Shown here one piece after another: positions 21,911-32,329 of a stretch of DNA of 64,000 nt. The stretch covers positions 1,116,001 to 1,180,000 of the forward strand of contig JAECYW010000022.1 in assembly GCA_023014335.1 (NCBI GenBank), in the 5' to 3' direction. The stretch is from Galerina marginata. Lineage: Eukaryota; Basidiomycota; Agaricomycetes; Agaricales; Galerinaceae. The number at the start of each line of letters is the position of its first letter. Position 1 is the stretch's first letter. A program made the position numbers and the translations under genes. The notes beneath the pieces are model-generated. The model saw only the letters and a program-made list of their open reading frames with translations. It had not been told where the DNA came from and did not search any database.

Positions 21911-23680
21911 ATGGACTCAAATCAACTCGAGTCACATTCTGAATCGTTACAATCTCTTCTCATTGAGCTACCATCACCTCACCGAGGTCCAGGGTATAAC
22001 TCAATCTTACATTCAAGGTTGGACCTGGCTCATTATTCTCCCCAGTGTACTAATCAGGCTTGTTTTTGCTCTCAGCACAATATGCCCGTTCCACGAGATG
22101 TTGAAATGACGACCGATGGCCTGGAAGTTCAACCAGACAGTGGTGCATCTATATCTAAGCTTCACGACGACATACTCTGGTCAATTTTCACAATCAATGC
22201 GGAAACACCTCCAAGTGAAACTTACTTCCCTTTGACAACGACCCGGAATAGCTCGCAAGTTCGTCGCTCCTGGCGCGAGTTGATCCTGCGATCCTCTTCA
22301 TTGTGGGGGAAACTCATTGACCTCGATCTCCTTGATCAAGAAAACGATGACTGGAGGCGTGAGGTCGTCAGACGATCTCGGACATCCTTACTCTGGATAC
22401 GTGGTCGCGTCACTAGCTCTGCGCTACGCGAGTTCCTCTTCTCTCTGATGAGTAACGACTGGGGAAGAATACAAAAGCTCGATGTTCATTTGGAAATCCG
22501 AGAAAATATGCATGAAGAAAACAGCAAAGCTTGGAATATGCTAACGCATTCGGCCCCTAATCTGCAAGTATTCAAGCTATCTTCCCGGTATTCAACCCAC
22601 CTGCTTCCAACGACTTCATCGCCTCTCCTTGGAACCTCTTCATCTGCGCTGCGCGAGTTCAACGCCCCAGGGATGACTTTCAGTTTGAAGGCTCCTTGGC
22701 TTTCGAATATCCGTTGCATGTCATTCTCCCCGCCTTTTACGGTTCCCGATATTTTTGAAGCCCTGAAGGCCATGCCATGCCTGGAAGATCTAGCAATCCG
22801 CAGTGCGCCGTGGACTCCCATCGCGAATGTTATTTTTACAGATGTTCACCTCCCTCGACTACAAAACTTAAGATTGAGGGGCCGCCTTTCGCTTTGCCTC
22901 CCGTTCCTTGATAATATTGTTGCCTCCTCGGGGTGTTCACTCTCTCTTGTTACAAAAAATCTCGGTACAGATATTCCGGAACTCGACATGTCCGAGGCCG
23001 CCCACCAGTCTATAGCAAGGTATATCCAAACATACAAAACATCCGACATGAAGAAACGGATCTTCATTCGATGCTTTGGTGACGACCTCACAATTCACGA
23101 ACACAAACAGGTGGACACCTCCTTGTATTTTTCTCATTCGTTCTCGTGGGGTATTTACGACTACCCCAATCTCTCGACTCTCCTCCTAAAGGAATTGTCT
23201 CAATTTTCCAACGTCACACAAATGGACCTGGGTCTTATGAACATTGGGCAGCTATCCTCGGCTATTGCCCTGTGTCTCTCTTCATTCCGATCACTTGAAG
23301 TTCTTGAAACAAACGACGAAACCCTTAAATTTCTACTTGATCACGCAGACGAGACCCCGAATATATTCCCTGCACTTCACACCATCAAGCTTAGTGGCCT
23401 CAATCCCCCCGAACACGATTCAGACCCCTATCCAGCTGAAATTATCTTACCATTTTTTATCAGACGGCAAGAATCAGGACATCCCATCTCGATTTTCGAC
23501 CTCTCCAATTTCTCATTCCATCAATTATATGATATGGATTTCCTCAATGTGTTGACAGGCATGAAGGTGGTCTGGAAACATCCCACAATGGGACATATGG
23601 AGTACGAATGTGGGAGTAAAGGTTCGGAAAATTTGCGCTTCAGAAGCTCTTGGTTGCCAAATACTCCCAGTAGTGCCTGA
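21911..23680 (+). CDS. F-box protein, intronless
   Basis: A single 589-codon frame with no intron. The F-box lies around residues 81-140: ISKLHDDILWSIF, then a short divergent insert, then SQVRRSWRELILRSSSLWGKL. The remaining ~430 residues alternate leucine-rich strand/helix segments as in other mushroom F-box proteins. The N-terminal ~80 residues are Ser/His/Gln-rich without clear structure. It is divergent from the minus-strand F-box gene next to it, with about 0.5 kb between them. The role inferred from the family is SCF adaptor. An ATG at 22082 would also retain the F-box. Confidence 0.85.
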   Translation: MDSNQLESHSESLQSLLIELPSPHRGPGYNSILHSRLDLAHYSPQCTNQACFCSQHNMPVPRDVEMTTDGLEVQPDSGASISKLHDDILWSIFTINAETPPSETYFPLTTTRNSSQVRRSWRELILRSSSLWGKLIDLDLLDQENDDWRREVVRRSRTSLLWIRGRVTSSALREFLFSLMSNDWGRIQKLDVHLEIRENMHEENSKAWNMLTHSAPNLQVFKLSSRYSTHLLPTTSSPLLGTSSSALREFNAPGMTFSLKAPWLSNIRCMSFSPPFTVPDIFEALKAMPCLEDLAIRSAPWTPIANVIFTDVHLPRLQNLRLRGRLSLCLPFLDNIVASSGCSLSLVTKNLGTDIPELDMSEAAHQSIARYIQTYKTSDMKKRIFIRCFGDDLTIHEHKQVDTSLYFSHSFSWGIYDYPNLSTLLLKELSQFSNVTQMDLGLMNIGQLSSAIALCLSSFRSLEVLETNDETLKFLLDHADETPNIFPALHTIKLSGLNPPEHDSDPYPAEIILPFFIRRQESGHPISIFDLSNFSFHQLYDMDFLNVLTGMKVVWKHPTMGHMEYECGSKGSENLRFRSSWLPNTPSSA

Positions 23681-23819
23681 GATTTGTAAAACTTGCAGCA
23701 GTTAGACACAGAATTGACACTTTTTGGACCACAATTTTTCTCCAGGATTCTATTTGAGCTGTATTGATCCGTTCGACAAAATTTTGCGCGCTGGCTCCCC
23801 TCTTGTTGAACCATCCTGG

Positions 23820-23995
23820 TCACCTCCTTTGATCCATTTAACTACGACGATATTATCGACCTATTTCCATGCCCAATCATCCCCTTCCTGAAGGAACAGA
23901 AAAAATCTGGTACTCCTATTTCCGTATTCGAGTGGATCGTCAATTTAGGATATCCGATCTTATCGCTTTATGGAAGCAGGGTGAAGAAACAATGA
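23820..23995 (+). pseudogene. relic of an F-box protein C-terminus
   Basis: A 58-codon stretch ending in TGA (23993-23995) resembles the C-terminal part of the F-box protein encoded just upstream. PCPIIPFLKEQKKSGTPISVFEW corresponds to the PAEIILPFFIRRQESGHPISIFDL region of that neighbour. No N-terminal part is found, so it is most likely a leftover of a tandem duplicate. Confidence 0.55.
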
Positions 23996-24505
23996 AATAT
24001 CTTTGTGGAACGACTTCTCTCCTTGCCTGCTGTGAGGAGGGCGGATAATCCAAGGCTTGGTCGTAATCAGTACTGCATAGACCTGATATCATAGAACAGG
24101 ATCTGGTCAAAGTCACAGACCTTACAAGGGATGAAGCAAGCCCCCATCAATGCTGGCAAAGTTTTGTAAGGTCTCCGTGCATGTGAGAAGTGTTTAATAG
24201 ACGCCAACGCCAAGGATTTAGAAAAACTGATGTGTTTACAGCGTGTCGAGAAAATCGAAATGATAATTTAGAAAAGGAGTACAAGGCCGATTTTAATTGA
24301 TACAGGGCTGTCATCTCCCATAAATATAAAGTAATAAATTAGAAAGGACAAAGAGCAGTCCAAACGACTTGAAATGGATGAATCGTGGGCGAGAAGGTCG
24401 TATAGTGGATCTAAGTAGAGGAATCCCAGAAGATAGCAGCGTTAGATGGCGACGTCTTCACTTTGGGTCCTAAGTTACATCTTAAATCAACCCTGAACGC
24501 AACTC
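23996..24505. other. intergenic, convergent gene ends
   Basis: No gene seen. It may contain the polyadenylation region of the DUF6534 gene on the minus strand. Confidence 0.5.
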
Positions 24506-25897
24506 TTAGGATCCACATACCTGTGATACATTGCTTGAATGTGGAAACGACACGAGCTCTTCTCGAGTGATCTTCACCCCTCCGTGTTTAGATTGACTAC
24601 CGAATTCATAATCGTCGTGACGAGTTCTGGTGTTCTGCGATATCATTGGAAGGTCCTGGGTTGCGTTGGTCGCCATATTAGAGGATCCTAGAACCATTCG
24701 ACTGTTGAATACGACCATCATGGAGTTGGAGTACACTTTCCCCAGGACGCTGACGCTAGTCTGATAATAGGTTGGTTGTCCAGGTAAGAACGTAAGGATA
24801 AGCGTAAGAATCGCAACAGCAGCTACAAGAATGGTTATGAGTTTGTTGCCATCATGGGCCGGATAATGAAAGGCTTTACCAGTCAGTGTCCCTGTCTCAA
24901 TCGTCAGCCGGATTATCTTCGCAAGGAGAACCTGAGTCTGCTTGATTCCGGTATCGCGACGCTTTAACTGTGAAAATTTGTCATTGCTTTGTTGCAAGAC
25001 GCAGAAGGGTTTAACTAACATAGTAAGTCATAGAACCGGCAATCAGCACGTCGCACACGGCGCTTCCTCCTTCCCATATCTACACGGCATTAGCGCTAAT
25101 CCGAGCCAAGATCAATATTTGTGACTCACCCCCGCAGTGGTAAAGGAGTTCTTCTGCAACAAACGACTGAAGTGGACAGCTTTCTTGGTTTCCACCCCGA
25201 GTGCGATGGAACCGGCAAGAGAAAGGCAAGCGAACTGCGGGATAAGCGGGTAAATAATATGCGACTCCTTTAGTGCATACATTCATACATACCAGCATTA
25301 TCAATATCGCTAGGTACTTTGTCTGGGCGAGGACACTGATCCGATAGGCGTAGAAAGTCTGCGAAACAAACGCAACTTGCAGGGGCTCAGCAACAAGGTG
25401 ATAATAGTCAGAAGGAAATAAGGAGCATACCCATCCCGCTCATAATAGGAACGGAGAACCACAAAATGTCGACCTCGTCCAAAACTGCAGGGTTTCCGAA
25501 CCCGAACGCAAAGGTTCTGAAAGCGCTACTTGTGAAAAGGAACGTCTGGGCGGCTTCCAATAGGTAGGAGCCGTATACCAAGGCCTTGTAGGCGGTTCTA
25601 TCCTTCGGGAATGCCAAATAGTATACATCTTCGAAGAGATCAGTTTGTGGAGAAATAAAGGACAGGAATTACTCACAGACTTGCATCGACAGGACGCCGA
25701 ATAGGCCCCAGTTCAGAATATATCCAATGAGCTACCCAAGAGTTAGTTAACCATCCCATGGATTGGTAGGTGTGATAATGTACCAATGGACCTGCACTGG
25801 ATGAGACCGACTGGAATTTTAGAACGTTTTCTGTTAGTGATTGGCGAAGTACTCACATTCGACCAAGCTCGGTGGGTGTCAAAGGAAGCGACGGCAT
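24506..25897 (-). CDS. DUF6534-type seven-helix membrane protein
   Basis: Nine exons (25897-25857, 25796-25784, 25731-25677, 25628-25431, 25375-25293, 25234-25130, 25079-25020, 24967-24880, 24822-24506) give 319 aa. The N-terminus reads IAGPLLIGYILNWGLFGVL, then VYVYYLAFPKDRTAYKALVY, the usual beginning of this large Agaricomycete family. Several transmembrane segments follow. The conserved C-terminal core has RRDTGIKQTQVLLAKIIRLTIETG, LPGQPTYYQTSVSVLGKVYSNSMMVVFNSRM and a soluble tail. The function of the family is not established; the topology resembles seven-helix receptors. Intron 24879-24823 is 57 nt and in frame without stops, so its retention would insert 19 residues. A donor-like CAGGTATGT close to the stop leaves open a short extra 3' exon. 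Confidence 0.9.
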
Positions 25898-28800
25898 TGA
25901 ATGGAAGCAGCTAGAGAACAGGAAAAGTTGGCTGCTCTGGCGTCTCTCCAGTCGACGAAACGGACGAGAACTCCAGAACCGCCCAAGCACTTCTTTTATG
26001 CAGATCGCTTCTTCACTAATCTAGCCGGGATCAGAGGGATCAACATCAAACTTTGGAACAAAAGCATCCGTACCCGGGTGAAAGTGATAAGGAGATCTAC
26101 TCCAACCATCACCTCAAGTGAACTACTATGCCGTAAGATGCACGACGCTATGAGACAACCAAGGCTTGTAATGGCTGGCCTAAAATCTAGTCTTGAGCCT
26201 AAAATTTATGTCTGGAGCTCAGAAAGAACTAGCGCACGGGAAAACATTGCACTCGGGACATGGAGCCCTATTGAGTCGCGTAATACACTTGAAACGAGAT
26301 GGTGAAGCAGCTGAGTGACGCTAGGAGAAAACACCCGCCGGGATTGCACCGCCGCTGCTCGATACGAATGCCCTACTCCAGAAGCATGGAGAAATGCTTG
26401 AGGCGAACACTTTTTCCTGAAATTACTATGTACTCGAGTAGACAAATTTGGGGCGACCAGCAAATGCAAAACCGGAGGCGGGTGGACCAGACAAAGCTGG
26501 CGACCAAGCATTACAACCGCAAGAGGCTAAGTATATGGAAGAAGTGCAGAGCTAAAACGTGCGCAGACGAACGGACGTCTCGGATGAAAAAGAAGTCGGA
26601 AAATCATTGATGATCAAACAGGCTATCAGCCGGCCCGAATAGGTGCATTCTGTCATGGAGGGAAAAAATGGCCGCCACTACTCGCACATACCCCTCCAGC
26701 GCCGTGGGGTTATCTATGGCACGCTAAAATCGATGAACCTCCGGTCGTGTCGGTCCTGACGTTGTTCAGTAAACTTGAGTTGCTGGCAGCTGCCTGTCGG
26801 TGGCCCGCCCACCATGACGCGCCAATATCACGTCGACTGCTGCTCTGCTAGTGATCGTCTGATGGTACGCCTGAGATCTGCAGCATGCAACTGCTTTGAT
26901 GGCCAAGGGATTAGGTCGGCGCGAGTCCACGCTGGCTGACGATCGAAGACGAAACACGATCTTGGACATCTCAGAGCCCTCAACGTTATGCGAAGAACAT
27001 GCTGTGTCAAACGGCATAACCCTCGGAAATATACCGAAGACGGGAGACGCACCGACACAGCCGTGAAACCGCTAAGCCAAGCAATACATAGTTCCACAAG
27101 TCAATCCAAATGAACGTTAACCTGCCACCTATCACGCGAACAACATCCATCCATTTCTCATCTCAGTCAAAGAAAGTCAACTGCGTGAGTTACTGGTCTG
27201 GACCTACGCCAGTTACGGCCGGTCTACAGACCGTCAAAGGGCTAAAAAAGTAAAGGGGATGTCAACGAATGCAATCCAGATGAATCGTGACGAGATGCGG
27301 CGGCGCGAGATGGAAATTTGGGGAATTTAAGGGGGCATGCGGCTATACTGTCGGCTAGGAGGACAGACGGTCTGGGCAGTGAACGACCATGCCAGCAGTC
27401 AACCTGAAATATCTTCACCCTCTATGTCTCGAAGGTTTGCAACAGTCGAACAGGAAACTTTTCCCTCCCATTTCCACCGCTCGAGGAAGAAAACCTCCTG
27501 ACGTGTCAACGTTGTCAACACTTGGGGTGAGCCCAAGCATTTTGACCTCCTGGAACCAGAAAGATGTGTTACTTTCGGTTGTTACAGGCAGCGCAGTCGT
27601 CCCATGTGGATTTCGCAAAATCCGTAGTCGCCGACGCCCAGATCTTCGAATTTGAATAAGTTCAATAAGCGGAGAGAGGCCAAAAAGTAACGCTCGCGGT
27701 GGGAGGACATGAAAATAGCTCTGAAGCATACTTCCTAACTGTTTTTCAGATGTTTTGAAACCCACAAAGCTGAGCAAAGCCGGTGAATCTGTGGAAGCAC
27801 GGGATTTAAAAGGGATCCAAGAGTCAATATTCAATGCTAGTAAATTCGAGATCCAGACCAGATCGAAGATGAGACGAGATGAGACGAATTCCTGTGAAAG
27901 TGAACGTTTGTAAATATGGGGTTTGATTTTAGAGGATGAGGGATGGAATTTAAGTACGGTACCACTTTTATCTATTCCCAGTGGTCGTTCGACCAAAAGT
28001 TTTGGATCGATATAGGGTGTTCTGGTTTACCCCTACGTCAACTGGCCCTTGAACGTGTAACAGTGCAGTGAAACTGCAGGATAGAATCAAGTTCATCCAA
28101 TGGGGCACTGATTCAACTGATGGAAAGAGGCAGCTTTCTCCAAATCGACGGCGATGTTAGGAGTTCATGTTCCGCCGCTCACTACAAACCTGGGAGCGGT
28201 ACTACCAAGATGGGTCCTGGACTAGTCGTGGTGATTTTGGATTGGCTCGATATGGGTTATACTTTCGTTGAGATAGCCCAGTCAGACCTATACTGTCAGC
28301 CGAGGTCCGGCAAAGCTCGGAGGCGAGTTGGGCAGGCGCGTTCACTGGCCAAGCACACGACGGCAAGGACCAACTTGAAGTTGAAGCGAAGGCGGGGTTT
28401 TCGTCAGAAACATGGCTTCGTCACGAGACCGTGTCCGTCCATCTACACAAGGATCTAATCTAATCGGAGCTCGGCCAGCTCGGGTAATAGCCCATTACTG
28501 CATTACCTTTAACTATTACAAAACTAGCCCATCGCTCATCGGGATTGATCACCAAGATTTGATGAGCGAAGTAAGGGCACACTTTGATTGGGACACTTGG
28601 ATTTGATTCAGGTACATAGATATATATGTGGATGTCATATAATCATGTCCGAGTCGATGAGTAAATTGGGAAATTGGTCGAGTAAATGTTGAATACCCGT
28701 GGAGGCACGGATGGATGGATGAACGGATGGATGGGTGGATAAATTACGTCTGACCTATTACGAATTCAGGATATCGCCTATTACCCATCGAAAGCTATAT

Positions 28801-29427
28801 ATAGGAAATTACCTTGTCACTTCCATATACCGACAAGGTATCTGGGACCGTCGTCAGCTGTATTTATTTATTAGGGTTGCCAGTACAGTCTACCCTGATC
28901 TCAGCTCAGAATCTTATCACGAGGTCTGTGAATACCAACGCGCAATGTCACCACTTTCAAGATGATAAACGACTATTTGCAATTCCACCAACATACAGTA
29001 GCCACGAGCCACTAGTCATAACTTGGTCATGACTTGAGTATTCGCATAAAAATTATTCGTTTTATTGACGTAGCTGTGGAAACGGGTCCGCCTTCACAGA
29101 GTTGTAATAAATGTCGTCGGTAAATCGAGAAGATGACATCGTTCTGAATGGAGATATTTAGCGGAGCGCCCGTCCTGAATCAGCAGCTAACGTGGGGAAC
29201 TAAAATTAGCACAGCCAATAAGTACCAGACTATAAGTAAAGACTCCAGAAGGTTTCGCGCCCGGTCTTCGGTTTCGCCTTTCACTTTCCCAAGTTTTGAA
29301 GAGTTGAACTCATTAACCTCTTTTTTGACCTTCTAGGTCGCCTTCTAGTTCCCATTTACTCTTCATAGACGCGAGCGTCGACAACCTACCCTAAGTCGCT
29401 CTTTAACACATACCCAAGCCAATTACA
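25898..29427. other. 3.5-kb gene-poor region
   Basis: The start of this region contains the DUF6534 promoter. A minus-strand frame of 193 codons at 27415-27996 and + frames at 25901-26305 and 28120-28458 are open, but they have no recognisable motifs and overlap other frames. I do not call them genes. A GGAT microsatellite sits at 28709-28740. Confidence 0.45.
28709..28740. repeat. GGAT microsatellite
   Basis: Imperfect run of about eight GGAT units (with GAAC and GGGT interruptions). Confidence 0.8.
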
Positions 29428-31112
29428 ATGGTCTTCGCAATCGCCTACTTAGTCATTGCAATCACCCTCTCTGCAAGTGCTTTCGCAGCTCCCGCCGCAG
29501 CTTCCCGTCCTTCTTCCTCTATTTCTGGAGCCGCGTATTGTATATCCTTCTCCCCAACTCCCATTCTATCCCGCAGCTCATACTCTTGACAGTTATAACA
29601 AATGATCCTTCGGACAACAAAATTTTCTCAATGAATATTGCTTCCAACGGCAAATTGGTCGGTCTTCTTGCTCCTTTCGAGCTACTGTAAACATTTATCC
29701 CGTCTGCAGAGCTCCGTCAGCGCCATCAGTGCTGGAGGACGCGGCGCACACGGAATAACAAGCCCCAATGGACCGGATGCTTTATTTTCTCAAGGTTCCA
29801 TCAAAGTGAATGCAGCCGCGAAGATGCTTGTGACTATCAATGTAAATTTTCTCAATGCATACTACATCGTAAGACCTCAGCAAACTGACAGCCCTCTCGT
29901 TGTTCGTTAGCCTGGCTCAAATACACTCTCCATGTTCAGTATCAATCCTGCCGATCCCTCCAAGCTGAGGATGGTCGGTAGTCCTGTCTCTTCTGAAGGA
30001 GAGTTCCCAATGTCTGTAGCTATTAATGAGAAGGGTACTATGGTCTGTGTACTTAACGGTGGCACGGTGAACGGGGTAAAGTAAGTAATTGGTTGTCCAT
30101 TCCATCGCAGAGATTTAACCTCGTCTATTAGTTGCTATACCCCAGACCCGAAGCTTGGGTTGATTGCTAAGCCTAACACTCTTCGTTCTCTCGGACTCAA
30201 CCAAACAACGCCGGCGACGGGTCCGGAGGGAACCACCAGTCATGTCGTCTTCAGTGAAGACGGCACGAAACTTATTGCTGCCGTCAAAGGGGTGCCACCC
30301 ACACCAGGTAATTTGTCAAATTTCTCGGCGTTCTTGCCATGGTGTCCTCAAAATCCTTGATAGGCTTCCTTGCGGCATGGGACATCGATGCAGATGGCTC
30401 TCTGTCCGCGGTGCCTGTCAAATCTGCCCCTGCATCCGGAGGTTTGTTACCCTTCTCGATGACCATTATTCCAGGGACAAACGCCATCCTCGCTACGGAC
30501 GCTGCTGTGGGATTCGACATCTTCAACTTCGGCGGAAAGGGCAAGAACGCTTTGAAAGCAACCTCATCCGTCGTCGCCATCAAAGGGCAGTCTGCCACCT
30601 GTTGGTCCAGTTTCAGCCCGAAGTCGGGTAATTTCTACCTCACCGATATCGGCACTTCCACCGTCACAGAGGTCAACGTTGATAAAAACTTAAAAGGGAC
30701 CATTGTTAAGGTTTGTCCACTATTCGATCTTTCCAACTGTAGTGGCTTTATAGGATGATTTTTGTAGCAATACCCTCAGGCTCAAGGCTCAGCCACGATT
30801 GACAATGATATTGCAACAATAGGGAATAACAAGTACGTCTTTTTTTCGAGCCAATCGATTGGCATTTTACCTAATTGACATCCCAGCTTCCTCTACGTCC
30901 TTTCTCCCAACGCAACAACTATTAACGTTCTTAACGTAAATACTGCCGGAAAAGCTGCAACAGTTCAGAATTTCAATTTCGCTGCTGCCGCGAAAGCGGC
31001 TGGTGTCACCTTTGGTAAGGAACCTTAAATCTTTGTCTACAGCAAATGACTCAATCTGCGGAACTTAGACAAAAATAATCTACAAGGGATGACGACTTTT
31101 ATCAGGAAATGA
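29428..31112 (+). CDS. secreted beta-propeller / lactonase-like (3-carboxymuconate cyclase-like) protein
   Basis: Nine exons (29428-29539, 29593-29657, 29710-29841, 29911-30080, 30132-30307, 30364-30710, 30768-30832, 30887-31014, 31069-31112) encode 412 aa. Residues 1-20 are a signal peptide ending in SAFA. The rest is a repeated pattern of short beta-strands with motifs such as GAHGITSPNG, LSMFSINPADPSKL, SHVVFSEDGTKL, GFLAAWDIDADG, PFSMTIIPGTNAILATDAAVGFDIF and a closing NFLYVLSPNATTINVL. This matches secreted mushroom proteins usually annotated as 3-carboxymuconate cyclase or lactonase-like propellers. True muconate cycloisomerase activity is unproven for the secreted forms, and the role may be extracellular sugar or lactone chemistry. 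All splice phases agree. Confidence 0.88.
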
Positions 31113-32329
31113 TTCGCCGTTTGATTCCACGAATGCCTCACTATCAGCGGTGGTGACGAGCCCCACCTGATGTCGGGAGGTTTCACTTCAGTAGGTATAG
31201 AAATTTTCATTAATTATTCATCTGTGAAGGACTAGCCGGTGGGATGTTTGCCTCCACCGCGCAGGCCGTCGTGACGGTCAAATAAAAGGGCAGGCAGAAG
31301 TCTGATTATAGTTAGAAACTGTTTGTAATTTTAGCACCGATGAGAGTATAACAGTTACTGTAACTTGTCATCTCACAATCGCTCATCTAAAACGGAAGAT
31401 TCTTTGAACTAATCCAAAAGCATATTCAGCTATAGGTGGATTAACTCTGAATTTTATTCTGTTCTTAACGCCACTAGCTAAACAATCAAACCAATCGGTG
31501 CCATGCCTCAGATATAGAATATAGAGCAGCTAAAGTGGTAATCTCGAGGAAGACACCGCGTAAATATTTAGAGAGCATTTCCAGAGGTAAAAGCTGAACG
31601 AACAACTTTTCTGGCATTATTGACTTTTCACTGACTTCTCACTGACCCACTTGCGTTTGCCGGAGTGACAACGGCGTACAGGTGGAATTTGGAAGTGTCG
31701 ACGTACCCGTCATGGTAGAAAGTCAATGGGCTTTTTGAAGGCGATGAGAGGTTCGAGAGATATGTAATGGGTCCAATGTCGAATCTTGGCACGTCAGAAC
31801 TGCACCCCGTAAGCAGTACTTCCACGTGCTGGAGGCCCGCCTTAATTTTGAACAGCGTATAGGCCAGCTGACGTTAAAGTCACGCCGATATTGCTCTGCC
31901 ACATCTGCGAACTGTCGCGCTCGGGACGCCGCGGCCATGGGAAACAATCGCGAGCACAGATACGAGCCATCTTCTTGATGTTCTAGACATCGTGGCTTGC
32001 ATTAAGGATGCGGTGGAACCTCATCAACCGGGTTGAGCGTGTTGTGATCTCGTACTCTTGCGAATTTAGCTCGCGCGTCGCTAGTAACTCAAATACAAGC
32101 ACTATTTCTGCACTAAAATAGGTTAAAAACAAGTTCAAAGGTGATAAATCCGAAACACCTGGTCTGATCCAATAATAACGCATTTTCAAAGGCGCATACT
32201 CGTTGACAGCAAGGGCAACGCTCAATAACAGCTCGAAAAATTAACGAAGATCGGAATTGGTTCTATTGTCGCCTGTTTATTATCAAAGCTAGCGGAACGG
32301 CAGTTCCATCCCGGCCTCCGGTTGCAAAC
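31113..32329. other. intergenic
   Basis: No gene recognised. Short minus-strand frames at 31628-31947 and 31983-32225 lack motifs. The promoter of the large acidic gene should lie at its right end. Confidence 0.45.

Noticed and set aside
25901..26305. 134-codon + frame starting MEAAREQEK
   Set aside because: It overlaps the 5' side of the DUF6534 gene on the other strand and loses any pattern after 50 residues.
27415..27996. 193-codon minus-strand frame
   Set aside because: No motif, no splice partners and no family resemblance. I cannot tell it from a chance frame.
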